From assembly GCA_030620515.1 (NCBI GenBank), contig JAUXEM010000006.1, positions 1 to 48,616 on the forward strand: a DNA stretch of 48,616 bases, written 5' to 3'. This DNA comes from Salinivirgaceae bacterium (lineage in GTDB: Bacteria > Bacteroidota > Bacteroidia > Bacteroidales > SZUA-534). A model generated the notes under the pieces. That model was not told where the DNA came from. It made no database searches and saw nothing but the letters and a program-made list of their open reading frames with translations. This document shows positions 36,496-45,450 of the stretch, in pieces. How positions within the stretch are numbered: position 1 is the stretch's first letter; each line of letters starts with the position of its first letter. The translations under genes were made by a program, and so were the position numbers.

Positions 36496-36602
36496 AAATG
36501 CGCCTTAAAAAACAAAGCCGCTTTGAATGTATGCCGAAGTTAATTCGGCACAGGTTATCGGCATTAACCACTGTATTTATTAAAATGGCTTTCAGCGCAT
36601 TT
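36496..36602. repeat. Nested hairpin element after ilvA
   Basis: Outer arms AAATGCGC (36496-36503) / GCGCATTT (36595-36602) enclose two smaller hairpins, TGCCGAA...TTCGGCA and GGTTA...TAACC. It can fold as a multi-branched structure. No coding potential was seen. Confidence 0.55.
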
Positions 36603-36631
36603 AAATATACAATTGGTATAAAAAGCAATAA

Positions 36632-36659
36632 GGGTTTGTCTTAAAATAAAGACAAACCC
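36632..36659. terminator. Bidirectional terminator between ilvA and the PKD protein gene
   Basis: Perfect 11-bp stem GGGTTTGTCTT (36632-36642) / AAGACAAACCC (36649-36659) with loop AAAATA, between convergent genes. T tracts are short on both sides. Confidence 0.65.
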
Positions 36660-36690
36660 CAACTTTTAGGCAGTATTGTGTTCTAGTAAT

Positions 36691-38130
36691 TTACTTTGTA
36701 ATTTTATACGATTGTATGTTATTACCATGCGCAACATGTAGTATGTAAATACCCTTTTCTAAAAAAGCTGTATTTATTTCCAACTTATTTTTACCGCTAG
36801 CAGCATTAAATCTTTCGTTAAATAAAGTTTGTCCTGCAATATTTGTTATAGAAATATTAGTAAAACCATTTTCGTTACTCTGGAAATACACATTTGCCAC
36901 TTCGTTTACAGGGTTAGGAAATACTTTAACTTCAGATAAACCAAATTCAGAAATAGTAGTTGTACTTTTGTTAAAGTAGCCTTTATATGTTGAGTCGCTA
37001 AGATTAATTTGCATTGTAAAAGTAGATATGTCAAATGAATTGCCTATACCAAGTGTTACTATGTATGTACCTAATTCATTGTAAGTATGTATAGGGTTTT
37101 TTACTTTTGATGTAGCCTCGTCGCCAAAATTCCAGTGCCAACTCCATATATCGCCTTGCGATTGATTATGAAATGTAACTGTTTTACCATTAAACGTAGG
37201 AACAAATAATGCTGTAAACGTTGAGTCAGTATAAAAATCGTTAACCCAAATATCCATTTCAAATACAGAGCTACACGAATCGTTCGGGTTTATTGTTAGC
37301 TTAACTGTATATTGTCCTTTATTGGCATAGGTATGAATAGGGTTTTCTTCAGTACTGGAACTTTCATCTCCAAATTCCCAATAATACCCTGTTATTTTGC
37401 CCATGGATTTGTTAATAAAATCAACTGTATTACCCTCACTCATTACCGGAAAAAACATTGCTAAGCAATCATCATAGCCCCAAATGCTATCGGAAATATA
37501 TTCGTAGCCTGCATAAACATACATTGTTTCAGTACTTTCGCAATCATTTCCTGAAATGCTTAATGTAACAACAAACTCGCCTGTATCGGCATAAGTATGC
37601 ACAGGGTGTTGTTTAGTAGATGTGTTTCCATCACCAAAACTCCAGTTCCAATCCGTTGGAGAACCGCTCGATAAATCAACAAAAGATATTGATAAAAGAT
37701 TCATGTCAAAAGTAGAATCTTCTACAATAAAAGACGAATCGATAATAAAACTTGAATAGTACTCAAAACTTGCCATACACTCTTCTCCCTGCCCAGTAGT
37801 GTCTCCGCAAACAACAAACTCTATGTCTTCACCCTCAATAAATGAAGCAGAATGTATATATTCATTACAAGGGTCGGCTGTAAAAACAAAAACAAAGAAT
37901 GATGAGTCTTGCTGATTAAGTTCAATACTTTTTGTAAAAAAGCCACTAGTATTTGTAGTAGTAGTAAGTGTGTCGTTTGCTCCATCTACAATAAAACTAA
38001 TTAAATGATCTGCTACTGGTTCACCAGTAGATTGGTTTGTTACCGTGCCGTTTACATTAATATTTTCGCTTTGAGCCATTAATGCTATACCAATAAATAT
38101 TAATGTAAATAAGGGTTTAAATAATTTCAT
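36691..38130 (-). CDS. Secreted protein with three PKD domains and a T9SS sorting domain
   Basis: Predicted surface or secreted protein of 479 aa. Signal peptide MKLFKPLFTLIFIGIALMAQS, then a Cna-B/carboxypeptidase-like segment, then three PKD repeats marked by W(N/E)FGD...NPIHTY (around residues 165, 250 and 335), and a C-terminal type A T9SS sorting domain (VKVFPNPVNEVANVYF...GIYILHVAHGNNIQSYKITK). Such proteins are exported by the type IX system and displayed or released; the PKD domains often mediate binding, but the ligand is unknown. Last gene of the sigma factor/barrel/PKD operon, 71 bp after the preceding gene. Confidence 0.88.
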   Translation of the reverse strand: MKLFKPLFTLIFIGIALMAQSENINVNGTVTNQSTGEPVADHLISFIVDGANDTLTTTTNTSGFFTKSIELNQQDSSFFVFVFTADPCNEYIHSASFIEGEDIEFVVCGDTTGQGEECMASFEYYSSFIIDSSFIVEDSTFDMNLLSISFVDLSSGSPTDWNWSFGDGNTSTKQHPVHTYADTGEFVVTLSISGNDCESTETMYVYAGYEYISDSIWGYDDCLAMFFPVMSEGNTVDFINKSMGKITGYYWEFGDESSSTEENPIHTYANKGQYTVKLTINPNDSCSSVFEMDIWVNDFYTDSTFTALFVPTFNGKTVTFHNQSQGDIWSWHWNFGDEATSKVKNPIHTYNELGTYIVTLGIGNSFDISTFTMQINLSDSTYKGYFNKSTTTISEFGLSEVKVFPNPVNEVANVYFQSNENGFTNISITNIAGQTLFNERFNAASGKNKLEINTAFLEKGIYILHVAHGNNIQSYKITK

Positions 38131-38201
38131 AATAATTTAATTTTTTAGTTTATACTTTGTAGATAGTATTATTACCAATGGTTGCACGGTATTATAAAAT
38201 A

Positions 38202-39473
38202 TTATTTTGTTTTTTGCACTTTAAAAGTGTGTTCAGGAGTTTTAATAAAATATATTCCATTACTAAGGTGCGATAAATTAATCTGCACTTTACTGTTGAA
38301 TATTCTAACAAGCTCACTATGTATAATTTGTCCGGAGTAGTTAAATACTACTACTGCGATTTTTTTGTTGGCTGTGTTGTTAAAATGTAAAAAAATGTTG
38401 CTGCTGAATGGGTTTGGAAATACTGCAACTTGGTTAGGTTCTTCTGCATTCTCAATAGATGTTATACCATTATCATTAATTACAAAATTTATGTTTTTTA
38501 TCGGATTATCTTCGCTAATTGAAACAAATAATGGAGTACTTACAATACCAATATTATTAACAAGCAAATAATAATCGCCATAAGGCAATTGATTTAAAAC
38601 AAAAGTGTTGTTATATTTTAAAGATGCATATTTCAATGGTTCTTTATTTGTGTCTAAGAGCAAAATGTTTGTTTCATACAAATCATAATAGCCATTTTGA
38701 TCAGTAATGATACCCTCTATTGATCCATGCCCATAAAAAATACCCTCTCGTTTAACTAAATCTATATAAACAAATTCAGGTTCGTGAGGGTAAAAATAAT
38801 CAGCATTTTCCCAATATATTACGTTACCATAATAGCTAGGAAAATACTCGGGAAAAGAAAGATTGGGTACATTTAATTCTGGTATTACATATAAGATATG
38901 TGGCAAATAATATGAATAGGGTATTGAAAAAAAGCCACTATCAACAGGAAAAGAAGTGTTTAAATAAGGTATAAATTCAGAATTAATAGTATCGGCAGTA
39001 TAAAGTACTACTCGCCCATTAGGCAAAAAGTTTGAGCCTGCACTAACAAAACCGCTTAAATATTTTGTGCTTTCAATAATTAAAAAATCGCTCTTACGCC
39101 CTATGCAACTATCCGTAGTGGAAATAGACAACAATACTTCATACACCCCATTGTTAGAATAAGTATGTATAGGATTTTCTTGTTCAGAATAAGTTCCATC
39201 GCCAAAATCCCAATACCATTCTAATATATCGCCAACTGAAGTGTCATTAAATTGAACAGTGCTGTCGTTTAAAAAAAAATACTCAAAATAAGCTTCACAA
39301 CTATCGCTAATATATTGGCGTGTTTCGGTCTTTAGCCCCAAAATACTATAATTGCTAGCATATGTTTTATTAAAAAGCAATGCAAAGAATACTAATACCC
39401 AAACTCTAGGTAAATAGCTTTTCATTTCATTCAAATAGCTTAACTTAGGTATTATACAATATAATTGTTTCAT
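38202..39473 (-). CDS. Secreted protein with one PKD domain and a T9SS sorting domain
   Basis: Predicted T9SS cargo of 423 aa. One PKD domain near residues 65-130 (WYWDFGDGTYSEQENPIHTYSNNGVYEVLLSI), a middle region that reads as carboxypeptidase-like or SdrD B-like beta domains (NGRVVLYTADTINSEF...), and a C-terminal sorting domain (VAVFPNPFSSNIFLHF...GIYFIKTPEHTFKVQKTK). The first ATG lies 2 bp after the upstream stop; a later ATG at 39425 (MKSYLPRVWVLVFFALLFNKTYAS) gives a cleaner signal peptide and is the more likely start. Its partner genes are the outer-membrane barrel upstream and the three-PKD protein downstream. Confidence 0.85.
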   Translation of the reverse strand: MKQLYCIIPKLSYLNEMKSYLPRVWVLVFFALLFNKTYASNYSILGLKTETRQYISDSCEAYFEYFFLNDSTVQFNDTSVGDILEWYWDFGDGTYSEQENPIHTYSNNGVYEVLLSISTTDSCIGRKSDFLIIESTKYLSGFVSAGSNFLPNGRVVLYTADTINSEFIPYLNTSFPVDSGFFSIPYSYYLPHILYVIPELNVPNLSFPEYFPSYYGNVIYWENADYFYPHEPEFVYIDLVKREGIFYGHGSIEGIITDQNGYYDLYETNILLLDTNKEPLKYASLKYNNTFVLNQLPYGDYYLLVNNIGIVSTPLFVSISEDNPIKNINFVINDNGITSIENAEEPNQVAVFPNPFSSNIFLHFNNTANKKIAVVVFNYSGQIIHSELVRIFNSKVQINLSHLSNGIYFIKTPEHTFKVQKTK

Positions 39474-39475
39474 AG

Positions 39476-40717
39476 TTAGTGTGTTTTTAAACGGTAACGA
39501 AGCGAGATGTTTATGCCATAACTTTGTTTGTTAATAATTTCGCTGTAGCTTGTACTATATTTGCGCAAGGGGTATTTATAATAAATATTTAAACCAAAAC
39601 CGAATTGCCGTTTTAGGTTGTAAACAACTCCTATTCCACCATATAAAGCAAAATTGTATTTAGTAAAATTCATTACTTCGTTAATGTCTTCAATATTTCC
39701 CGTATTTGAATATGATTTTCCTTTAGATAAGAGATGTATTTGGTTAACTCCCCCTAATTTTAATTGAAATGCTATTTTTGAAAAAGCCCACTCGTACGAA
39801 AATATAATAGGAATTTCGAGGAAAGCATGTGTATTTATTTCCGTTTCTTGCTGCTCAGTTCTGGAAGTATCGTAGGTGTAGTATAGCGAATCTTCAATAA
39901 TTAATGTGTCATAAGTGTCGTAATATGTTACCCATGTTGTATCGCCATTTAAAAGAGCATCAATATCCAAAAAATTTAAAGTGTCGGTTCTAGTAACGAT
40001 GTGGCTAATAGTTTTTGAATATTCGGTACTATCAACATTTATATTTATCTGTGTGTAATAAAATTCGTTGCGAAGTTGAGATAAGCCTACGCCTGTTTGT
40101 ACTGTGTATTGAAAAACGTTGTAGTTTACCAGTAACCCATATTCAATACCAGTAAGGGGCATAATTGAATTATTTAACCTTGTAATACTCTCTGCATTTG
40201 CAATATTCGAGTACTGTGTATTATGAAAAACTGGTCCCGAATAAGCTTCTAAGCTATACACTCCACGAGAAAGCACATGTAAGTCGAATTTACCTTTATT
40301 TGGATTTAATGTTAATTTTGGGTCATAATTTACACTATGCTTTTTCCGCTTTGGTTCTTTCTTTTTTTGTTTTAAATCGTACCTGAGTTTGTGTAATTTA
40401 TTTCGTTTAATGGGTTTCTGCTTTTTAAAGTTGGTTATTTCAGAAAGCGATAAAATTCTATATTGAAATGGTGAATAGTAAATTTGCTTTACCTCAATAG
40501 GCTTCATTTTATTCAATTGTTTTAAAGCAGTAGCCATGTATATTGTATCATATACCCATATTGTATCGTACACAGCTTCGTAAACCCATACAGTATCGTA
40601 AATATATACAGTATCTTCGTAAGTATTTAAATTTTTGGATATTGTATTAATATCTGCTTTTGCTGAATAATGCATTTGCAAAACAAATAGTACAAAAAGC
40701 ATAAACCGAAAGCGCAT
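39476..40717 (-). CDS. Outer-membrane beta-barrel protein with Tyr-Asp-Thr repeats
   Basis: Predicted outer-membrane protein of 413 aa. Signal peptide of about 22 residues (MRFRFMLFVLFVLQMHYSAKA), then residues 33-60 with a tandem D-T-[VI]-[YW]-[IV]-Y pattern (DTVYIYDTVWVY, YDTIWVYDTIY), a Lys-rich linker (about 98-135) and a C-terminal barrel of the PorT/OmpA-like type (YGLLVNYNVFQYTVQTGVGLSQLRNEF ... GINISLRYRLKTH). The function is unknown. It starts 39 bp after the sigma-factor gene and ends 2 bp before the next gene. Its DT repeats echo the C-terminal tail of the sigma-factor protein. Confidence 0.75.
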   Translation of the reverse strand: MRFRFMLFVLFVLQMHYSAKADINTISKNLNTYEDTVYIYDTVWVYEAVYDTIWVYDTIYMATALKQLNKMKPIEVKQIYYSPFQYRILSLSEITNFKKQKPIKRNKLHKLRYDLKQKKKEPKRKKHSVNYDPKLTLNPNKGKFDLHVLSRGVYSLEAYSGPVFHNTQYSNIANAESITRLNNSIMPLTGIEYGLLVNYNVFQYTVQTGVGLSQLRNEFYYTQININVDSTEYSKTISHIVTRTDTLNFLDIDALLNGDTTWVTYYDTYDTLIIEDSLYYTYDTSRTEQQETEINTHAFLEIPIIFSYEWAFSKIAFQLKLGGVNQIHLLSKGKSYSNTGNIEDINEVMNFTKYNFALYGGIGVVYNLKRQFGFGLNIYYKYPLRKYSTSYSEIINKQSYGINISLRYRLKTH

Positions 40718-40756
40718 ACAAAACCATTTTTAGTATCTGCAACAAAAGTAATATTT

Positions 40757-41878
40757 TTAACGCAATGTGTCTGTAACTATTACCGTATCGACAATGTACT
40801 TTTTACGCACAATTTTCACTTCTTTTTTTATAACAATACTATTGCTGGCAGTATCATTTATTTTTGGTTGTATTAATTTTTGCTTTTTATTAATTGATAA
40901 ATCTTGTTTTAAGGTTTTTAACGAATCGCTTATAATGTAATTAATTGCGTTATTAGTAGTATCGGTAATAACCATTGAGCCAGTGCTTTTAGATATTGGT
41001 GTTTCAATATTATTACTAGAACTATCAAGTTTATTTGTTTTGTTATGTAAGACAATAAAGGCAATGCTTGAGCCTGTTACGGCTACAGATGCTATCCAAA
41101 ATATTTTTTGCCTAAACAATGTAATTAGTTTTCCTTTTGCTCCAAAATAAGAAAGCTGTTTTGCATTTGCACTGGTGTTAATAATATTATTATTAATTAC
41201 AGGTGGTTTTGACGAAAAGTTATTTAGCTTTTCATAAGCTAACTTATCAATATAATTATTATCGTTCATAATTACTAACATTGAAACAAATAATACTTTT
41301 TTCCTTGATTTTTCTTTCTCTAAAACTAATTCATTTAATTTTTTCTGAATTTGTTTTCTTGCTCTTAATAATTGCGATTTTGATGTTCCCTCTGAAATTT
41401 CAAGTTTTTTAGCAATATCGCTATGTTTATATTTCTCAAATACATACAAGTTGAAAACTGTTCGGTAACCTATTGGTAATTCACTAATTATATGTAACAT
41501 GTCGTTTTGCGAAATACCAAACTCTAAAATGCGTTCTTTAATATCCTGTTCTTCGTTTGTATTTTCTTGATTAAATGAAGCATCATTTATTTCGTTTAAA
41601 TAGAAGATATGCTGCTGACTTTTAAGAAATATTAATGCATTATTTATTGTAATTCTCTTTGCCCATGCCTCAAAAGAATTATTACTATTAAGTTGCTTTA
41701 TTTTATCAAATACAGTAATAAATGTTTCTTGCAAAATATCTTCGGCCTGCATTCTGTTATTTACATACCTAAGGCATATCCCAAACATTAATGGTGCATA
41801 TTTTTTATACATCCATTTCTGAGCTTGCACATCACCCTGCTTGCATCTATCAATAAGTCTCGACTCCTTCTTTAGCAT
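40757..41878 (-). CDS. ECF sigma factor fused to a membrane helix and extracytoplasmic tail
   Basis: 373 aa, about twice the length of a normal ECF sigma factor. Residues 8-90 hold sigma region 2 (MYKKYAPLMFGICLRYVNNRMQAEDILQETFITVF), and about 125-180 hold region 4 (ELPIGYRTVFNLYVFEKYKHSDIAKKLEISEGTSKSQL). The frame continues into a hydrophilic linker, a single membrane helix near 258-277 (IFWIASVAVTGSSIAFIVL) and a ~95-residue tail that ends YIVDTVIVTDTLR. The downstream part looks like the anti-sigma or membrane protein that often follows such genes, here continuous with the sigma factor. First gene of an operon with a barrel protein and two T9SS/PKD proteins. Confidence 0.85.
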   Translation of the reverse strand: MLKKESRLIDRCKQGDVQAQKWMYKKYAPLMFGICLRYVNNRMQAEDILQETFITVFDKIKQLNSNNSFEAWAKRITINNALIFLKSQQHIFYLNEINDASFNQENTNEEQDIKERILEFGISQNDMLHIISELPIGYRTVFNLYVFEKYKHSDIAKKLEISEGTSKSQLLRARKQIQKKLNELVLEKEKSRKKVLFVSMLVIMNDNNYIDKLAYEKLNNFSSKPPVINNNIINTSANAKQLSYFGAKGKLITLFRQKIFWIASVAVTGSSIAFIVLHNKTNKLDSSSNNIETPISKSTGSMVITDTTNNAINYIISDSLKTLKQDLSINKKQKLIQPKINDTASNSIVIKKEVKIVRKKYIVDTVIVTDTLR

Positions 41879-41974
41879 ACTTTAATTAATAGATAGCAAA
41901 TTTAAAAAAGGTTGCATTAATTTTTAAAAAAAGTAGTTTTTAACTGTTTTTTTTGAAGCACAAATAATTAGCAA

Positions 41975-42631
41975 CTACTTTGAAGGATTAGTAATTCGTG
42001 CCAGCTTCATCCAACTGGTGCGGCTTAGGTGTTCGTCAGAATCTGTGCTTACCTTTACTCCACACTTTTGAACAAAGTATTTATGAAAAGCTAACGATGA
42101 GGTAAGCTCGGGATGAAAGACAGTTGCCAAACAGTTTTCGTCTTCAGCGGCGGCTACATAATCATCAATTTCTAGCAGAGCCTTAACATTGGTGCCTAGC
42201 TCTTTAATTTTTGGAGCACGTATAAAAGTTAATTCTATTTCATCGTTACTAACTTTTGGAACTTTTACTTTGGCATTAAAACTATCAACCTGGAATCCGA
42301 AAGCATTTCGTGCTATAGAAATATCCATTAAGCCTAACTGCGAATTATTACCTTCAATATTTTTTGCTAAAAGAATTGCCCCCGCACAAGTACCCCAAAT
42401 TTTCATTCCGTCGGCAAAAGCTTCTTTAAGCTTTGGAGCAATCTCAAAAATATTTAACAAACGAATTAAACAGGTGCTTTCACCACCGGGCAAAATAAGT
42501 CCTGCTAAATCGTCAAACTGACTTGCTTCCTTAACTCTTACTGGGTTTAAACCTAATGCTTGTAGGTGATTTATATGCTCAAGAACTCCACCTTGTAGGT
42601 CAAGAACCCCAATCCTATTTCGTGTTGCCAT
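41975..42631 (-). CDS. pdxT: Pyridoxal 5'-phosphate synthase glutaminase subunit PdxT
   Basis: Class I glutamine amidotransferase that supplies ammonia to PdxS. It is 218 aa. Motifs: IGVLDLQGGVLEH, ILPGGESTCL, the nucleophile in GTCAGAILLAK (C82) and the His-Glu pair in TVFHPELTSS. It lies downstream of pdxS on the same strand, separated by 102 bp that contain a terminator-like hairpin. Confidence 0.95.
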   Translation of the reverse strand: MATRNRIGVLDLQGGVLEHINHLQALGLNPVRVKEASQFDDLAGLILPGGESTCLIRLLNIFEIAPKLKEAFADGMKIWGTCAGAILLAKNIEGNNSQLGLMDISIARNAFGFQVDSFNAKVKVPKVSNDEIELTFIRAPKIKELGTNVKALLEIDDYVAAAEDENCLATVFHPELTSSLAFHKYFVQKCGVKVSTDSDEHLSRTSWMKLARITNPSK

Positions 42632-42648
42632 TATAAGTATTTATTGAA

Positions 42649-42682
42649 AAAACCTGTTAAGTGCAATTACTCAACAGGTTTT
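42649..42682 (-). terminator. Terminator-like hairpin between pdxS and pdxT
   Basis: Arms AAAACCTGTT (42649-42658) / AACAGGTTTT (42673-42682) form a perfect 10-bp stem with a 14-base loop. On the minus strand it is followed by a run of T's. It lies inside the presumed operon, so it could reduce pdxT relative to pdxS. Confidence 0.6.
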
Positions 42683-42733
42683 GTAAATATTCTATTTTAA
42701 ATAATAATTATCAATTAATCATTATTCATTGAT

Positions 42734-43615
42734 CTACCAACCTCTTTTAGCTAGTTTTTCGTCTTCGGCCATGCCTGAGCAGTTAATACCTACCATTGGC
42801 TCACCTAGTCCTTTTGATGCTTCCATTACTTTAGTAGCATCTTTGTAATAAGCAGTAGCTTTTACAATAGCACGAGCACGTAATGCAGGGTCACCTGATT
42901 TAAAAATACCAGAACCTACAAATACACCATCGCAACCTAATTGCATCATAAGTGCAGCATCGGCAGGAGTAGCTATACCACCAGCAGCAAAATTCACTAC
43001 AGGTAAGCGACCTAATTCACGCACTTGTAAAGCCACGTTATAAGGTACACCATTGTCTCTACAGAAAGGCATTACTTCTTCAGGGTCTAAGGCACAAAGC
43101 TCTTTAATGTCTTTTTTCATTTGACGCATATGACGAACCGCCTCAACAACATCGCCAGTTCCAGCTTCGCCTTTTGTGCGAATCATGGCAGAACCTTCAG
43201 CAATACGACGAGCTGCTTCACCTAAGTTACGAGCACCACAAACAAATGGCACGCTAAATTTAGATTTATCAATATGGTTTTCTTCATCGGCTGGAGTTAA
43301 AACTTCACTTTCGTCGATATAGTCAACTTTTAATGCTTCTAGAATCTGAGCCTCAACAAAATGCCCTATTCTTGCTTTTGCCATAACAGGAATTGAAACG
43401 GCAGCCTGAATCTCAGCAATCATTTCAGGATCCGACATACGAGACACACCACCATCGGCGCGAATATCAGCAGGTACACGTTCTAATGCCATAACGGCAA
43501 CCGCACCTGCTTCTTCAGCAATTTTCGCTTGTTCAGGATTAATAACATCCATTATTACCCCACCTTTTAACATTTGGGCAAGCTGAGCATTCAACTCAAA
43601 ACGATTATTTTCCAT
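42734..43615 (-). CDS. pdxS: Pyridoxal 5'-phosphate synthase lyase subunit PdxS
   Basis: Forms PLP from ribose 5-phosphate, glyceraldehyde 3-phosphate and ammonia as a dodecamer with PdxT. It is 293 aa. It is highly conserved: [11 protein letters not shown], the catalytic lysine in [10 protein letters not shown] (K80), [32 protein letters not shown] and [29 protein letters not shown]. First gene of pdxST. This deoxyxylulose-5-phosphate-independent route can supply the PLP needed by IlvA, encoded at 35195-36466. Confidence 0.97.
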   Translation of the reverse strand: MENNRFELNAQLAQMLKGGVIMDVINPEQAKIAEEAGAVAVMALERVPADIRADGGVSRMSDPEMIAEIQAAVSIPVMAKARIGHFVEAQILEALKVDYIDESEVLTPADEENHIDKSKFSVPFVCGARNLGEAARRIAEGSAMIRTKGEAGTGDVVEAVRHMRQMKKDIKELCALDPEEVMPFCRDNGVPYNVALQVRELGRLPVVNFAAGGIATPADAALMMQLGCDGVFVGSGIFKSGDPALRARAIVKATAYYKDATKVMEASKGLGEPMVGINCSGMAEDEKLAKRGW

Positions 43616-43641
43616 CTCTCAATTGTATTTATATTTTGGCG

Positions 43642-43649
43642 CAAAATTA
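43642..43649 (-). promoter_or_regulatory. -7 element of pdxS
   Basis: The minus strand reads TAATTTTG, an exact TAnnTTTG match 27 bp upstream of the ATG. No clear -33 TTTG at the usual spacing. Confidence 0.55.
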
Positions 43650-43699
43650 ATCAAAAAACCGTAAGTATTAGTATTTTTATAACATGATTAGTAAATAAT

Positions 43700-43860
43700 C
43701 CTCGGGGCAAGCCCACGAGGCATTAAAATTCAACCTGCCCTACTGGTCAGACGGGAAAACAAACCTGCCCGACATAGTCATTCAGGCGGGGCCTCGGGAA
43801 ACTTACCAGCCGTGAAGCTTTGGCAGACGGGTTATACCCAAAGAGATTATAGAGTTTACA
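43700..43860. repeat. GC-rich hairpin repeats upstream of pdxS
   Basis: A hairpin CCTCGGGGCAAGCCCACGAGG (43700-43720; arms CCTCG/CGAGG and GGGC/GCCC), a second at CCTGCC (43764-43769) / GGCGGG (43785-43790), and further CTGCC and ACGGG words stand out from the AT-rich surroundings. The ACCTGCCCGA...GGCGGG type recurs at 48192-48220. No gene in this gap. Confidence 0.55.
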
Positions 43861-43932
43861 GCTATTTAGAAAGCATTAGAAATTTTAACCCTATTATTCA
43901 TAGATAAAATATGAAACTTTGTATAAAACCTT

Positions 43933-45381
43933 TTAGTTTTTAATCCATTTACCGCGACCAATAAGCTTTGCACTATTCCAAATTTCGTAAATATAAATTC
44001 CTTTTTGTAAAACAGTAGTTTGAATAGTATTTTGCTCGAACTCTGTTGTTCTTGTTAGTACTTTTTTGCCCGATATATCATATAGGTTAAATTGTGCAAT
44101 AGTGACACCACTAGGTAATTTAAAATTAATTGTGTTGGAGCCAGGATTAGGGTAAACACAAATATTTTGTTTTTCAATTAATGACTGGTGTATGCTACTT
44201 GGCGTGTAATTACCAAGGGAATCTACCTTTAATAAGTACATATCTAATTTATTACCCTGAGTTTCCTGATTATTGCGTGTTGCTGCCACTAAACAACCCC
44301 CATCGCTGGTTGCTAAAATATTCATAGCATAGTAATAATAGCCATCGTCTTTTTTGTATTCTTTATCCCAAATAAGATCTATATTTCTATCTAGTTTTAC
44401 TATGTTAACTGTTGATTCATAACCATAAAGAAAGGAACTGTAATTACCACTACCCCCAAAATAAATAGAATTCTTATTAACGGATAAACACTTATTAAAA
44501 GCCGAACATCTTCTATCGTTATCATAGTTTCCAAATGTCCTAACTGTTTTTACCGATAGGTCACTATTAAATTGTGCAAATAACAAAGTACTTATATTAC
44601 CTCCTAAAACTAATTTATTATCTATCCAATCCGCTGTTATATGTTTCCACATAATATAATAAGAAGTATCAGTGGAATGTATTATCAACTCATCTGGCAG
44701 GGTATCTACAATATTCTGCTCATTATTTGCCATATAAGTTTTAGTACTAAAAAACAGTAATAAAGAATCCGTTTTGGCATAAGGAGTAATACTTTGGGGT
44801 AAGGCATCATGTCCTAGATCATTATAATAATTACTTGTATGCTCCAGTGTAATAGGATTTATTTTATTTAAATAATACCCTCCCTCTTTATTATCAGCCA
44901 AATCTTGATAACCAAATGCATGTATTAAGTTGCCTTTAATATTAAAACATATTTTTGATGCAACAGTAATGGCTAAATCATTGGACGAGCGAGGCACCCT
45001 AGTTTGAATTTCTTTGCTTTTTATAGTTTCAAAATCTAAATTTAACAAATGGTAAACAAGCTTTGACGAATCACTATTGGGTTCTAGTTGGTTAATAACT
45101 ACAAAAACTAGCGTGTCGTTAACCAATATAATATTTTCAATAACATTAGAGCCATTCTTATCGAACTTACAACTTCGCATTTCATTACCTTGCTTATTGT
45201 ACAAACTTAGCATGGCATATGCTTTTTTATTATTATCTGCAACGCGTGTTGATATAAGGTAACCCTCTGAGCATTCAATAGCATCGGTTGCAATTTGAAA
45301 AATATTATTTGTAAAAACCTTCTCGAATGTTTGCGATAAGCTAAATAATGGTATAATTAATATTGTAAAAAGTAAACGCAT
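43933..45381 (-). CDS. T9SS-sorted secreted protein, beta-propeller-like
   Basis: Predicted exported protein of 482 aa, family not recognised. ATG 45381 gives a good signal peptide (MRLLFTILIIPLFSLSQ); an in-frame ATG at 45429 lies in the stem of a terminator and is unlikely. The body holds repeated beta-rich units (for example GYQDLADNKEGGYYLNKIN, YYAMNILATSDGGCLVAATR) that resemble a propeller. The C-terminus is a type A sorting domain (NICVYPNPGSNTINFKLPSG ... GIYIYEIWNSAKLIGRGKWIKN). It lies just downstream of a lipoprotein gene on the same strand, with a terminator between them. Confidence 0.8.
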   Translation of the reverse strand: MRLLFTILIIPLFSLSQTFEKVFTNNIFQIATDAIECSEGYLISTRVADNNKKAYAMLSLYNKQGNEMRSCKFDKNGSNVIENIILVNDTLVFVVINQLEPNSDSSKLVYHLLNLDFETIKSKEIQTRVPRSSNDLAITVASKICFNIKGNLIHAFGYQDLADNKEGGYYLNKINPITLEHTSNYYNDLGHDALPQSITPYAKTDSLLLFFSTKTYMANNEQNIVDTLPDELIIHSTDTSYYIMWKHITADWIDNKLVLGGNISTLLFAQFNSDLSVKTVRTFGNYDNDRRCSAFNKCLSVNKNSIYFGGSGNYSSFLYGYESTVNIVKLDRNIDLIWDKEYKKDDGYYYYAMNILATSDGGCLVAATRNNQETQGNKLDMYLLKVDSLGNYTPSSIHQSLIEKQNICVYPNPGSNTINFKLPSGVTIAQFNLYDISGKKVLTRTTEFEQNTIQTTVLQKGIYIYEIWNSAKLIGRGKWIKN

Positions 45382-45402
45382 AAAATAAGATTTAAATTTT
45401 GG

Positions 45403-45430
45403 TAAAAGTGGGGATAATAATATCCCCACT
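45403..45430 (-). terminator. Terminator between the lipoprotein and the T9SS protein gene
   Basis: Perfect 10-bp stem AGTGGGGATA (45407-45416) / TATCCCCACT (45421-45430) with a 4-base loop; the minus strand continues with TTTT. It sits about 20 bp after the lipoprotein stop. Confidence 0.7.
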
Positions 45431-45450
45431 ATATTAATATTTTAAAAAAA

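Noticed and set aside
40560-40620. DNA tandem repeat within the barrel-protein gene as a separate repeat element
   Set aside because: The repetition is explained by the encoded DT-[VI]-[YW] protein repeats; the DNA copies are diverged and in frame.
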